Counted from the stretch's first letter, positions 9,063 to 18,206 are shown. The stretch is 64,000 bases of DNA from Feifania hominis (GCF_014384765.1 NZ_JACRSP010000001.1:62001-126000), one strand, 5' to 3'. A program made the numbers and translations. The notes: generated by a model from the sequence alone, not told the origin.

Positions 9063-10451
9063 TCACAGAGAGATTTCCTGCAGCCTCAACAGGGTCTCTA
9101 TGTATATTTCGCAGGCGCGCAGCGCCTTTGTAAAATCGTAGGCCTCGTTTTTCATGTGGCCGTTTCCGGCCCAGGAGGGCTTTACCGCGTCGTGGAACGT
9201 GGCCCCATAACTGACCGCATTGTCCATGCAGCGCGCATAGGTGCCGCCGGATAAGAGCATGGGCTGTATGTCGGGTTCACCGACCGCCTCGCCGTAAATG
9301 GAGCAGAGCGCTCTTACGCCGGGATGATCCGGCTCCAGATAGAAGTAGGGGCTGTTCGATACATTTTGGACCTCAAAGCGGTTTTCCCGAGCCGTTGAGG
9401 CGATGTGGAGCGCGAGCTCCTCGGGGGAGAGCGCCGTGTTGTAGCGGCAGTTGACGTTCAGCACCAGCCGGTTGTCGCGCAGAGAGAGCATGCCGCCGAT
9501 GATTGTTGTGGGCTCAAATCGTCCGTCCGGTATATTGATGCCGAACGCACGGCCGTCAAAGTGTTCGGTGGCCAATTTGATAAACTGTGCGGCTGCGGCC
9601 TCTTCGCCCTGGAGCGCCCCTGTTTCGCAGAGAAACTGCATGAGCAGATGGTTGGCATTCACGCCTTTTTCGGGCATGGCGGCATGGGCGGCGCGGCCGG
9701 TCGCAAGAACCGAGACGCCCCGTTCGGTCAGCTCAACGGCAATTTCTTCGCGGCCCTGAGCCGCTCTTTGCACCAAATCATAGGTTTCTCTTTTCAGCAA
9801 GGCGCTCGCCCGGTCGGCCACGGCGTTGGTGACCACACCGCCTGTAAGCTCCAAAATGGCTCCGTCTTCGAGCTGCTGTGATACAAGGTCCGCCGTATAA
9901 ATTCCCTTTTCGCCGTTGCCGACGGGGAAGTGGAAGTCGGGTGTGAACGTAAAGACCGGCTGCGGGTAGCGGCGCTTGTAGTATGCGATGTCGCTCATGC
10001 CGCTCTCTTCATCGAGTCCGATCAGAAACCGGATGCCGTAGTTGAGAGGGATGTTGTTTTCAATGAGGTATTTTACGGCGTAGGCGGTGATGACAAACGG
10101 TCCCTTGTTGTCGGAGGCGCCGCGCCCGACCAGACAGCCGTCCCGCTCGATGCAGCGGTAGGGCTCGCTGTCCCACCCGCTGCCCTCGGGAACGACGTCG
10201 ATGTGGCCGATGATGCCGAGAAAGCGGTCTTCTCTGCCGTAGTGACCAAAGGCGATATGCCCATCGCAGTCCGTCACATTCATGCCGAGCTCGGAGCAGA
10301 TCTTCATGGCTTCCAGCTGACAGTCGCGCACGCCCTTCCCGTAGGGAGCGCCGGGCATGGCGGCAGACTTTACGCTTTTGATGTTCACCAGCCGTTTGAT
10401 GTCACGCTTGATGTTGCTTTCGTTGTCGGCGACAAATTTTTTGATATCCAT
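9063..10451 (-). CDS. M20 family dipeptidase (PepV/Sapep type)
   Basis: Metallopeptidase of 462 residues. Zinc-site motifs of the family are GHIDVVPEGSGW, GRGASDNKGPF and the general-base pair in GLDEESGM; a C-terminal GGTYAR/SYGATFHD region completes the site. A lid/dimerisation insertion lies between about 190 and 330. PepV-type enzymes cleave dipeptides in the cytoplasm, often as the last step of peptide utilisation. The ATG at 10451 was chosen because GGGAGTGATCGT precedes it; an upstream in-frame ATG lacks one. Transcribed alone, with its own terminator. Confidence 0.88.
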   Translation of the reverse strand: MDIKKFVADNESNIKRDIKRLVNIKSVKSAAMPGAPYGKGVRDCQLEAMKICSELGMNVTDCDGHIAFGHYGREDRFLGIIGHIDVVPEGSGWDSEPYRCIERDGCLVGRGASDNKGPFVITAYAVKYLIENNIPLNYGIRFLIGLDEESGMSDIAYYKRRYPQPVFTFTPDFHFPVGNGEKGIYTADLVSQQLEDGAILELTGGVVTNAVADRASALLKRETYDLVQRAAQGREEIAVELTERGVSVLATGRAAHAAMPEKGVNANHLLMQFLCETGALQGEEAAAAQFIKLATEHFDGRAFGINIPDGRFEPTTIIGGMLSLRDNRLVLNVNCRYNTALSPEELALHIASTARENRFEVQNVSNSPYFYLEPDHPGVRALCSIYGEAVGEPDIQPMLLSGGTYARCMDNAVSYGATFHDAVKPSWAGNGHMKNEAYDFTKALRACEIYIETLLRLQEISL

Positions 10452-10555
10452 ACGATCACTCCCTGTCTGAAAAAGATTCAAGGCAACTATAACACAAAAG
10501 CGGCTCGTGCAACATTGTCATAAGTAGATTCTTGCCCGCGCAAAAACAGACATGC

Positions 10556-10593
10556 AAAAGAGCCGCGTTACGGCTGTGTAACGCGGCTCTTTT
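10556..10593 (-). terminator. terminator of the SLOG-fold gene
   Basis: A perfect 15-bp stem (AAAAGAGCCGCGTTA and its complement, 8-base loop) on the minus strand begins at the stop codon of the gene at 10593 and ends in CTCTTTTG. It also insulates the dipeptidase gene downstream. Confidence 0.75.
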
Positions 10594-10931
10594 CAGTAGA
10601 GAATAACTTTGACGGCGCGGCCCTGTTCGAGACAGTAGTTGATGACAAACTTTGTGCCGGGCGATTTTCCATCCCACACGGCGAGCACCAGATCGCTGTA
10701 GGCGACGATCTGGCGATTGCGCTCGAGCGGAGCACTCTTGGCATATTTGTGGTAGTTTGGCAGAAAGGTCTTCAGCGCAAGGCCGTTTTCCCGCGCGTAG
10801 CGCTCGGCGAGCCGGTCGATTCCAACGGCGCCGCCGCTGACGATCTCAGAGGCGTTGAGCGGCACATACTGCGCGAGCAGCTCATAGACTGACTCGGGCG
10901 CCTTGCGCGAGCCGATGATAGCGACTTTCAC
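10593..10931 (-). CDS. small SLOG/Rossmann-like protein (DUF2493 type)
   Basis: A 112-residue protein starting VKVAIIGSRKAP and containing IVSGGAVGIDRLAERYARENG, a glycine-rich nucleotide-binding loop followed by an acidic helix as in the SLOG superfamily (DprA, LOG and YspA-like proteins). This suggests binding of a nucleotide or nucleotide derivative. A GTG at 10931 with GGGATGTGG upstream is the preferred start; a TTG 15 bases earlier is possible. The biochemical role of this small family is not established. Single-gene unit with its own terminator. Confidence 0.7.
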   Translation of the reverse strand: MKVAIIGSRKAPESVYELLAQYVPLNASEIVSGGAVGIDRLAERYARENGLALKTFLPNYHKYAKSAPLERNRQIVAYSDLVLAVWDGKSPGTKFVINYCLEQGRAVKVILY

Positions 10932-11098
10932 AAATCCACATCCCAAAGCTTTTTCTCAATTATAAATCAAAATTTTACAAAATTCAAATTCGGCGCTCAA
11001 AAAAGGCAGCTCGTGTTTTCCCTGCCAATCAGCATAAAAATTGTAACAAATAATTCTCTTCGTTCCATCCATATTAAGAGGGAACGGAGGGATGCAAT

Positions 11099-12322
11099 TT
11101 GAAGAAAAAAATGACAAAGTTCTTTGCATTTTTTCTCGTGCTCTGCACTGTGATCACTCCGCTTTTACTCTACCAGTCTGTGCGAAGTTCCGTTCCTGAC
11201 AGCATCGCGATTTTTCAGGGGAACAGGCTCAACGAAACCATTGCACCAGTCGTGCTGGAGACGGCGTCGGAGGGCGAAAATCCGTTTGACACCGTAGGCC
11301 AGCAGGTCATGCAGGCGAAGCTCTTCGGGGTGGTGCCCATCAAGGAGGTCTCGGTCAGCGTGCTCAAGCGCACGACGCTGATCCCCTCGGGCAGCACGTT
11401 CGGAGTAAAGCTGTTTACAAACGGCGTGATGGTGGTCGGCATGTCGGATATACACACAGCCGACGGCGACAAGAATCCAGCCTACCTCGCGGGAATCCGG
11501 GTGAGAGACATCATATTGGAAATGAATGGGGTGAGAGTATCGACCATTGAAGAGGTGGCAAGCTGCTTTGAAAACGGTGCGGGAACGCCGGTAAAGCTCA
11601 AGGTCTCCCGTCAGGACACCGTCTTTGAAACAGAGCTTGTACCCGTTTTGTGTTCCGACGACTCAAAATACAAAGTGGGACTCTGGGTGAGGGACAGTAC
11701 GGCCGGCATCGGCACGATGACCTTTGTAGACCCGGAGAACCGAGTATTTGCCGGTCTCGGCCACGGAATCTGTGATGTGGATACCGGGGATATCATGCCG
11801 CTCTATTCCGGAAGTGTGGTAAAAGCGCAAATCATGGATGTCAACCGAGGAGAAAAAGGCGCCCCGGGCGAGCTGATCGGCACCTTTGACGAGAGTGTCG
11901 TCATCGGTTCGCTTCTGGGCAACAGTGAGACAGGAATTTATGGTATAATCGAAAACGAACAGTACGCGCAGGGCGAGGCCATGGTGGCCGCGTCAAGCGA
12001 CGAGATCCACGAGGGGCCCGCAACGATTTTGACAACGGTCGACGGCGATCAGCCGCAGGAGTATGAAATTCAAATCACCAAGGTGATGAGAGGCAGCGGC
12101 ACAACATCGAAAAACATGATGATCAAAGTGACCGATGAAGAGCTGCTCAAAAAGACCGGCGGAATCGTGCAGGGCATGAGCGGCAGCCCGATACTCCAGG
12201 ATGGAAAACTCATCGGCGCCGTCACGCATGTTCTGGTCAACGACCCCACAAAGGGCTATGGAATCTTCATTGAAAACATGATCGAAGAAATCCGCCAGAT
12301 AAAAACACAAAATCAGTCCTGA
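11099..12322 (+). CDS. spoIVB: SpoIVB serine peptidase (sporulation stage IV)
   Basis: The 407-residue protein has an N-terminal membrane anchor (about 6-25), a PDZ domain (about 100-190, AGIRVRDIILEMNGVRV) and an S55 peptidase domain. The catalytic histidine region is GLGHGICDVDTGDIMP and the serine nucleophile region is GMSGSPILQDGK, followed by HVLVNDPTKGYG. In Bacillus, SpoIVB is secreted from the forespore and cleaves SpoIVFA to activate sigma-K processing. Start is a TTG nine bases after GGAGGG. A CATATTA at 11070-11076 resembles a sigma-F/G -10 element but has no good -35. Its position just before spo0A is the conserved arrangement in spore formers. Confidence 0.93.
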   Translation: MKKKMTKFFAFFLVLCTVITPLLLYQSVRSSVPDSIAIFQGNRLNETIAPVVLETASEGENPFDTVGQQVMQAKLFGVVPIKEVSVSVLKRTTLIPSGSTFGVKLFTNGVMVVGMSDIHTADGDKNPAYLAGIRVRDIILEMNGVRVSTIEEVASCFENGAGTPVKLKVSRQDTVFETELVPVLCSDDSKYKVGLWVRDSTAGIGTMTFVDPENRVFAGLGHGICDVDTGDIMPLYSGSVVKAQIMDVNRGEKGAPGELIGTFDESVVIGSLLGNSETGIYGIIENEQYAQGEAMVAASSDEIHEGPATILTTVDGDQPQEYEIQITKVMRGSGTTSKNMMIKVTDEELLKKTGGIVQGMSGSPILQDGKLIGAVTHVLVNDPTKGYGIFIENMIEEIRQIKTQNQS

Positions 12323-12328
12323 ATTTGC

Positions 12329-12363
12329 CGATATTGTGGATAAATTGCCTTTATCCACAATAT
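12329..12363. promoter_or_regulatory. perfect palindrome containing two inverted DnaA boxes, spoIVB-spo0A intergenic
   Basis: GATATTGTGGATAAA, a 5-base centre and the exact complement TTTATCCACAATATC form a 15-bp perfect inverted repeat. Each arm holds a consensus DnaA box: TTATCCACA on the plus strand at 12350-12358 and the same sequence on the minus strand at 12334-12342, seven bases apart. There is no T-run, so it is a poor intrinsic terminator for spoIVB. It may be a DnaA-binding operator upstream of spo0A; a message-end hairpin is the alternative. Confidence 0.6.
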
Positions 12364-12464
12364 CGTGTACATAAATTTGAAAAATTTGGAAAAAAAGGCT
12401 TGCATAGTATTCCATTTAATGGTAATCTATTGTCATAATCTTTGTTTTGGGAGTGTGTGAGACA

Positions 12465-13250
12465 ATGGAAGAGAAAAGCAAAATCCTGATTGCGGATGAC
12501 AACTATGACGGGAGCCTTGTTACCAAGGGGATTTTGGAATCCTACGGTTTTGAGGTGACCGGGATTGCCAAAAGTGGGGAAATGGCAATTCAAATGGTCA
12601 AGGAGCACCAGCCGGACGTTCTTCTTCTCGACATGTGCATGCCGAGAGTCGACGGCATCGGCGTGCTCAAGGCGCTTTCGAGTATGGAGCTCAAAAAGCG
12701 CCCGGTGATCATCATCTATTCCTGCATCGGCAATGAGGAGCTGACGGAGCAGGCAATCAATCTTGGCGCATCGTATTATCTCTACAAGGACAACGACTAT
12801 GAGCTGCTCGCCGAGCGCATCAGGCTCTTCGCCGGGAGTGGGGCGAGAAGCGCGGTGCCGCACATCGACAACAGCATGGCCGAACGCAGAAAAGAGGTCA
12901 GCATCGAGAAGTACGTCACCGAAATTCTCCATGAGATCGGCGTACCGGCACACATCAAAGGCTACCAGTATCTGCGCGAGGCCATCATCATGGTGATCAA
13001 CGACATCAAGGTCATCGACTCCATTACAAAGTTATTGTACCCGGCTGTTGCAAAAAAGTTTTCGACAACATCTTCCAGAGTCGAGCGCGCCATTCGCCAC
13101 GCAGTTGAGGTTGCGTGGGACAGAGGCAACGTCGATACGCTCAACCACTATTTCGGCTACACGGTACATACCAACAAGGGCAAGCCGACAAACAGCGAGT
13201 TCATCGCCATGATTGCCGACAAGCTCATACTCCAGCTCAAGTGCAGCTGA
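12465..13250 (+). CDS. spo0A: sporulation master response regulator Spo0A
   Basis: The 261-residue protein has a receiver domain (about 1-125) with the acidic pair Asp11-Asp12, phospho-acceptor Asp56 (LLLDMCMP) and conserved Lys in YYLYKDND, and a C-terminal Spo0A DNA-binding domain (about 145-261) with the recognition helix region SRVERAIRHAVEVAWDRGN. Phosphorylated Spo0A controls entry into sporulation. The ATG at 12465 agrees with family length; a TTG 18 bases earlier is in frame. A strong terminator follows. Hinge between domains is short. Confidence 0.95.
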   Translation: MEEKSKILIADDNYDGSLVTKGILESYGFEVTGIAKSGEMAIQMVKEHQPDVLLLDMCMPRVDGIGVLKALSSMELKKRPVIIIYSCIGNEELTEQAINLGASYYLYKDNDYELLAERIRLFAGSGARSAVPHIDNSMAERRKEVSIEKYVTEILHEIGVPAHIKGYQYLREAIIMVINDIKVIDSITKLLYPAVAKKFSTTSSRVERAIRHAVEVAWDRGNVDTLNHYFGYTVHTNKGKPTNSEFIAMIADKLILQLKCS

Positions 13251-13273
13251 GTGAGTCTCAACCGGGACGCGAG

Positions 13274-13311
13274 GCGCCGGGAGGAACCGATGTGTTCTTC
13301 CCGGCGCTTTT
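13274..13311 (+). terminator. spo0A terminator
   Basis: GCGCCGGGA (13274-13282) pairs with TCCCGGCGC (13299-13307), followed by TTTT. It lies 24 bases past the spo0A stop. Confidence 0.75.
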
Positions 13312-13321
13312 GATAAATTTA

Positions 13322-13366
13322 CAAAAAAAGAGCCGGTACGCATCGGAAAAGTCTGCGTACCGGCTC
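13322..13366 (-). terminator. terminator of the SLH protein gene
   Basis: On the minus strand a perfect 13-bp stem (GAGCCGGTACGCA at 13330-13342 with its complement at 13354-13366) is followed by TTTTTTT. It lies 34 bases past the stop at 13400 and faces the spo0A terminator. Confidence 0.88.
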
Positions 13367-13399
13367 GTCGCTGTTCGCCTGTTTCAGGGGAGGGGCGTA

Positions 13400-14565
13400 T
13401 CAGTTGCCGAGATTGAGAACCATTCTCACGGCGATCAAAAGCGCCTGCTCGCGGGTGGCGTTGGCATAGCCCTCAGCCTGCTGCTTGGTGGTGACATTCT
13501 TCGGCGCGAACATGTTGTTGTCCATGCCGCCCATGATGCCGTTGGCAGCCATGAAGTAGACGCTGTCTTTGGCCCAGTCGGAGATCTGCGCGTCGTCAGC
13601 GAAAGGAGCGGGCTTTGTGTAGTTCAGGCTGAATTGGTCGTCAGTGGCGAGCGTCCAGCCCGGAATGGAGACTTTCTTGAACACTCTTGTCAGCATGGTG
13701 GAGGCCTGCTCGCGGCTCAAAAGCGAATCCGGCTCATAGGTGTTCTCGGTGACACCGCCCACCGCACCGATGTTGTAGGCTTTCAGCACTTCGACATCGG
13801 TGCAGTCGGTGAAAGGATCGTTGACAGCGGGAATGGCGGCAGTGCCGGAGAGCGCCTCATACACCTTGACCACCACGGCGGCAAACTCGGCTCTTGTGAT
13901 ATCCTCCGTCAGATCCTGTCCACGAGACAGTCGGGGATCAGCCCGAGAGAATCGGCCTTTTTCAGCTCCTCTTTGGCCCATTCAGAGGCAAGCCCGTCGA
14001 AGTCGGAGCTTCCGCTTTCCCCGCCGGGAGTCGTCGGATCGCCCTCACTCTCGCCCTCGCCGGGAGTTGTGGACTCACCCTCACCCTCGCCGGGAGTTGT
14101 CGGGGGAGTCGCAAAACCGCCTAACTCACTGTAGAGTCTGTCGGTGAGCACAGCGAACTCCGCTGCACTGAGAGCGCCGCTCTCATTCAGCTCGCCCTCT
14201 GCGGTACCGTTTATGTATTTATGGTCGAAGAAATACTGAATCGCGGAGCCGTCGCCCACGGGGAGCTGAAACAGCACGGCGATCGCCTCACAGCCGTCGG
14301 CCCGCGTGGCGGTGGCGGCGGTGTTCTGGGCGAATTTTCCGCCGTCATAGCCGGCAGCACGCAAAACGGCGGCGATTTCTCCGTACGTGATCGGCGCGGT
14401 GCTGGCGACAAAGACATCGCTGCCAAGAATCTCATTGAGCCTGTCTACCGGCTCGCTCATCCAGCTGGTATCCTCTTCGGCCGCCACTGCCGTCGGAACC
14501 AGCCCGACGACCAGGACAAGCGCCAGCAAAAGCGCGAGAAATTTGCCTGTTCGTTTTGTTTTCAT
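13400..14565 (-). pseudogene. SLH-domain surface protein, interrupted by a single-base frameshift
   Basis: Start is the ATG at 14565 with GGAAAGGAAAG upstream. The protein has a Sec signal peptide (MKTKRTGKFLALLLALVLVVG), an N-terminal domain, a Pro/Gly/Glu/Ser-rich linker with repeated TTPGEGE/TTPGG units (about residues 140-175), then SLH motifs. The reading frame runs through SLGLIPDC and stops at 13909, while the continuation GQDLTEDITRAEFAAVVVKVY, which is the expected rest of the SLH motif, is in another frame and runs to 13400. One missing base near 13920-13926 would restore a protein of about 388 residues, ending with the typical MFAPKN...ATREQALLIAVRM. Either a broken gene or an assembly error. 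SLH domains anchor proteins to secondary cell wall polymers. Confidence 0.8.
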
Positions 14566-14755
14566 AATGCTCTTTCCTTTCCTTTGATATTTCACCGGGC
14601 AGAGTTTTGGGCTGCCCGAATGTCTCTTCAAAAGCGGCGATGCTTTCGGCTTGCAACGCTCACAATAGAGAGGAATTATAAAATTTATACCACAAAAAGA
14701 GTGCGCTTTCAACAAATCACCCGCAAATTCCGGCCGGTCCGCTGCACGCGGCGAT

Positions 14756-16015
14756 TCAGCTCTGCCCGTTCTCCCTGGCGAGCAGATAGTTGACATACTG
14801 CTTTGCCGTTCGCGGCGAGAAACTGCCCCGCCTTGTCGCCCAGCTGTTGGCGCCCGATTCGAGCGTGTCTACCGGCAGCGACAGGCCGTGATCGGCGGCG
14901 AGCTGGCGCACAATCTCCATAAATTCCGCCTTTTTCGGCGTTGTGAAAGTCACGGTGATGCCGAAGCGATCCGACAGGCTGACCGTCTCATCGAGCGTAT
15001 CGCCGAGATGCACCTCGTCGTCGCCGCGCGAGGAGAAAGTCTCCTGAATCAGGTGGCGGCGATTTGAAGTCGCGTAGATGACCATATTGTCGGGCAGCTT
15101 GTTCGAGGAACCCTCGAGCACGGCCTTGAGCGCGGTGTAGCTGTCGTCCGACTCCGAGAAAGAGAGATCGTCCGCAAAGACGATGAACTTCATGGGAACG
15201 CCGGCGAGCCGGTCGATCAGCCGCCCGAGGTGGCGCAGGTTGTGCTTTGCCACCTCCACAAGCCGCAGCCCGCGGGGGGCGAGGGCGTTGACAATGGCCT
15301 TGACCGTCGAGGACTTTCCGGTTCCACGGTCGCCGTAGAGCAGGATGTTGTTCGCGCGCACACCGCGCATGAGCGCCTCGGTGTTCTCGAGAATCGTGCC
15401 GCGCTCGCGCTCATAGCCCTTGAGATCGGCCAGAGTGATCTCATCCGGGTGGGTGATGGGAATGAGCTCCGCTTCGCCCAACTCGCACTCGAAAGTGAAG
15501 CTGCGCCAGCGCCCGAATCGGCCGTAGCCCCGCTGTGTGACAGATTCGGCGAGGGCGCGCAGATCGTCCCAGCCGTCAAAGGCGAAACGGCTGTGGCCGG
15601 TCTCATAGTCGGGCAGCTTTGCTATGAGCGCCGCGTAGTCGGGAAAGCAGTCCGCGAGATGCGCCTTGAGTTCGGCGGCGGGCGTGTGGGCGAGAAGCGA
15701 GAGGGCCTGCAGGTCGCTTCGTGCGGCGCCGGTGAGGAGCGCCGGCAGACTCTCAAACCCACCGCGCGCGCAGCTGAGTGTAAAGAGATTCTCCGCATGG
15801 AGCACGAGGTCGTAGACATAGTCTGTCAGATTGCCGCAAAAGGGGCTGCTCGCGAGCTCACAGAACATTTCGGCATAGATCTCGGCGACCTGTTCGGCCG
15901 ACTGGAACTGCTTGCCGGTGAGCTTGCGCAGCTTTGCAAGCACCGGGTCCTCCATGAGGTCCCTGTAGATGGTGACGCCCTTGAGCGAGAAGCGCAGGAT
16001 GTCATTCTGGTTCAT
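14756..16015 (-). CDS. DUF815 family AAA-type ATPase
   Basis: The 419-residue protein has a helical N-terminal region (1-175) and a C-terminal P-loop ATPase with Walker A GDRGTGKSST, Walker B FIVFADDLSF, sensor-like YATSNRRHL and the DUF815 signature SLSDRFGITVTFT. The family resembles DnaC/ClpX-like AAA proteins; its cellular function is unassigned. The ATG at 16015 has GGAGGG upstream; an open extension to 16141 does not. It is divergent from carD and faces away from it. Confidence 0.83.
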   Translation of the reverse strand: MNQNDILRFSLKGVTIYRDLMEDPVLAKLRKLTGKQFQSAEQVAEIYAEMFCELASSPFCGNLTDYVYDLVLHAENLFTLSCARGGFESLPALLTGAARSDLQALSLLAHTPAAELKAHLADCFPDYAALIAKLPDYETGHSRFAFDGWDDLRALAESVTQRGYGRFGRWRSFTFECELGEAELIPITHPDEITLADLKGYERERGTILENTEALMRGVRANNILLYGDRGTGKSSTVKAIVNALAPRGLRLVEVAKHNLRHLGRLIDRLAGVPMKFIVFADDLSFSESDDSYTALKAVLEGSSNKLPDNMVIYATSNRRHLIQETFSSRGDDEVHLGDTLDETVSLSDRFGITVTFTTPKKAEFMEIVRQLAADHGLSLPVDTLESGANSWATRRGSFSPRTAKQYVNYLLARENGQS

Positions 16016-16120
16016 AAAAATCCCTCCGTTGCGGGTGTGGAATACTCTCAGAATATCACAGGAAAGCCCGCTTGAAAAGCCTGCAGAGCCCGGATTGTCA
16101 TCAGATTGTATGCCTGTCGC

Positions 16121-16149
16121 TTGCGATTTGCGCGAGTTCATAGTATACT
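16121..16149 (+). promoter_or_regulatory. sigma-A type promoter of carD
   Basis: TTGCGA, 17-base spacer, TATACT; the start point would fall near 16156, about 48 bases before the carD ATG. Confidence 0.7.
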
Positions 16150-16203
16150 GTAATCAATCCGTTTCGCACGGTTCGCTTCTTGGGGTTGATTTAGGAGGAA
16201 GAA

Positions 16204-16689
16204 ATGTTTCAGGTAGGGGATAAGGTTCTGTATCCGATGCACGGGGCCGGAGTCATTGAAAACATCGAAGAAAAAGAGATTTTGGGCACCACACAGGCCT
16301 ACTACATTCTCCGTCTGCCGCTCGGCGATATGAGAGTGATGATTCCCGTAAAGCCGAATGAAAACGTGGGTCTTCGCTATGTGGTCAAGAAAGACCGGGC
16401 AGACTATGTCATGCGCAATCTCAGCGAGTTCACCACTCCCGAGTGCTCCAACTGGAACAAGCGCTACCGCGAGAACATGCTCCGCCTAAAAAAGGGCGGC
16501 ATCGAGGACGTGGCTGCCGTGGTCAAAACGCTCATGGAGCGTGACCGGGACCGCGGACTCTCCAACGGCGAGCGCAAGATGCTGCTCTCGGCGAAGAATA
16601 TCCTCATAAGCGAAGTGGTGCTCGCCTCCGACCGGGAGAAAGACGTGGTGGAGCATGAGCTCGACGCGGCGCTCTTCGGCGAGTCGTAA
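16204..16689 (+). CDS. CarD family RNA polymerase-binding regulator
   Basis: A 161-residue protein with the CarD/CdnL/TRCF RNA polymerase-interacting domain at the N-terminus (MFQVGDKVLYPMHGAGVIE..., about 1-60) and a helical C-terminal domain (about 75-161). The family binds the polymerase beta subunit and stabilises open complexes. TAGGAGGAAGAA gives a strong ribosome binding site. A promoter and a terminator bracket it, so it is probably monocistronic, though readthrough into ispD is possible. Confidence 0.9.
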   Translation: MFQVGDKVLYPMHGAGVIENIEEKEILGTTQAYYILRLPLGDMRVMIPVKPNENVGLRYVVKKDRADYVMRNLSEFTTPECSNWNKRYRENMLRLKKGGIEDVAAVVKTLMERDRDRGLSNGERKMLLSAKNILISEVVLASDREKDVVEHELDAALFGES

Positions 16690-16723
16690 GAATTGCTTTT
16701 TGCCCGAAAAAAAGATAGAATGA

Positions 16724-16751
16724 AGCCGTGATGGTCATCACGGCTTTTTTG
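16724..16751 (+). terminator. carD terminator
   Basis: AGCCGTGATG and CATCACGGCT form a perfect 10-bp stem followed by TTTTTTG. Confidence 0.88.
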
Positions 16752-16872
16752 TTCGTCATGCACGAGAACAAAGCCTCATAGAGATAGAGAGAATATGCCG
16801 TCTGCAAACGGGAGACTGCGCGTCATGGGAGAGCACCCGCTCGCGGACGGTACGGTAAGGGAGTTGCAGCAC

Positions 16873-17640
16873 ATGTCACTGTTCAGCAGAGTCCGGCGTC
16901 TGTTCGGCGGCGAGACGCCCGAGCGCGCCTTTGTCACAGCGGTCGTCCTCGCCGGCGGCAGCGGAACGCGCATGGGAGCGGGTGAGGGCAAGCTGATGAT
17001 CGAGCTTGCGGGCCGGCCGATTCTGTTTCACACGCTTGAGGCGTTTGAGCGGGCGCGGCTGGTCGACGAGGTCGTCGTGGCCGCCCGTGAGCAGGATCTG
17101 CTCGCGGTGAGCGACCTCGTGGTGGAGTGGGGACTTGTCAAGACCAAGAAGATCGTCTGCGGCGGTGCGACACGCCAGCAGTCCATGCAGGCCGGGCTCG
17201 GTGAGGCGGACGAGCGGTGCCGGCTTGTGGCGGTCCACGACGGCGCGCGCCCCTTTGTGCGGCCCGAACAGATTGATGCAGTGGTCGCCCAGGCGCTGCG
17301 CACGGGCGCGGCGGCGCTCGGCGTACCGGTCAAGGACACGCTCAAGCGTGTCGGGGCCGACGGCCGCATCAGAGCCACGGTGGACCGCGCGGAGCTCTAC
17401 GCCATTCAGACGCCGCAGGCATTCGGCTTTGACGAGCTCAAGACCGCGCTCGCAGTGGCGCAGCGCGAGGAGCTCGACTTCACCGACGACTGCCAGCTCT
17501 TCGAGAAGATGAACTGGCCCGTCAGTGTCGTGCCCGGCGACTATGACAACATCAAAATCACCACGCCTGCCGACCTGGCGGTCGGCGAGGCAATTCTGGA
17601 GAGGAGGGCCTGGGGCGATGAGGATCGGACACGGGTATGA
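16873..17640 (+). CDS. ispD: 2-C-methyl-D-erythritol 4-phosphate cytidylyltransferase
   Basis: IspD makes CDP-methylerythritol in the MEP isoprenoid pathway. The nucleotide-binding loop VVLAGGSGTRMGAGEGK is at about residues 22-38, and VAVHDGARPFVRPEQID and TPQAFGFDEL are typical. At 255 residues it is about 25 longer at the N-terminus than most. I prefer the ATG at 16873 because AAGGGAG lies nine bases before it; an in-frame ATG at 16795 is possible but has a weak site. It overlaps ispF by 23 bases. Confidence 0.9.
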   Translation: MSLFSRVRRLFGGETPERAFVTAVVLAGGSGTRMGAGEGKLMIELAGRPILFHTLEAFERARLVDEVVVAAREQDLLAVSDLVVEWGLVKTKKIVCGGATRQQSMQAGLGEADERCRLVAVHDGARPFVRPEQIDAVVAQALRTGAAALGVPVKDTLKRVGADGRIRATVDRAELYAIQTPQAFGFDELKTALAVAQREELDFTDDCQLFEKMNWPVSVVPGDYDNIKITTPADLAVGEAILERRAWGDEDRTRV

Positions 17641-18109
17641 CGCCCACCGGCTGACAGAGGGAAGAAAGCTCATTCTCGGCGGTGTGGAGATTCCGCACGA
17701 CCGTGGCCTTGACGGGCACTCGGATGCCGACTGCCTGCTCCACGCGGTTGCAGACGCGCTGCTCGGCGCGGCGGCGCTCGGCGACATCGGGCGCCACTTC
17801 CCGGACAGCGACGAGCGCTACCGCGGCATCGACAGCCGGATTCTGCTGCGCGAGACGGTGCGCATGCTCCGGGAACAGGGCTACACGGTCGGCAACATCG
17901 ACGCGACCGTCGTTGCGCAGCGGCCGAAGCTCGCGGAATTCTTAGAGCACATGCGCGAGAACATCGCTGCGGACTGCGGTATCCCGGTGCAGCAGGTCAA
18001 CGTCAAGGCGACGACAGAGGAGCGCATGGGATTCACCGGCGCGCTCGAGGGCATTGCCTGTCACGCGGTCTGTCTGATTGGGCAGCAGGAAAAGACACAA
18101 TTTCTCTGA
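17618..18109 (+). CDS. ispF: 2-C-methyl-D-erythritol 2,4-cyclodiphosphate synthase
   Basis: IspF (163 residues) closes the cyclodiphosphate ring two steps after IspD. Metal ligands Asp8 and His10 are in MRIGHGYDAHRL; GHSDADCLLHAVADALLGAA and DIGRHFPD follow. The ATG lies within the end of ispD, downstream of GGAGAGGAGGG, so the two are translationally coupled. ispE is not in the window. Confidence 0.94.
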   Translation: MRIGHGYDAHRLTEGRKLILGGVEIPHDRGLDGHSDADCLLHAVADALLGAAALGDIGRHFPDSDERYRGIDSRILLRETVRMLREQGYTVGNIDATVVAQRPKLAEFLEHMRENIAADCGIPVQQVNVKATTEERMGFTGALEGIACHAVCLIGQQEKTQFL

Positions 18110-18206
18110 GTGCAAACGTTGTCGCGTCCCGGCGAAAGAGAAGCCCTGCCGCTGGGGGCTGCGGGAGAGTGTTCCACGGTGACGGGGGAGGAGCAGGTTT
18201 TCAAAA

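Noticed and set aside
11070..11076. CATATTA as a sigma-F/G -10 box for spoIVB
   Set aside because: No acceptable -35 element at the right distance and the leader would be too short; kept only as a remark.
13061..13067. TTCGACA, the complement of a 0A box, inside spo0A
   Set aside because: It lies in codons for the conserved KKFSTTSSRVERA stretch of the DNA-binding domain, so the sequence is explained by coding constraint.
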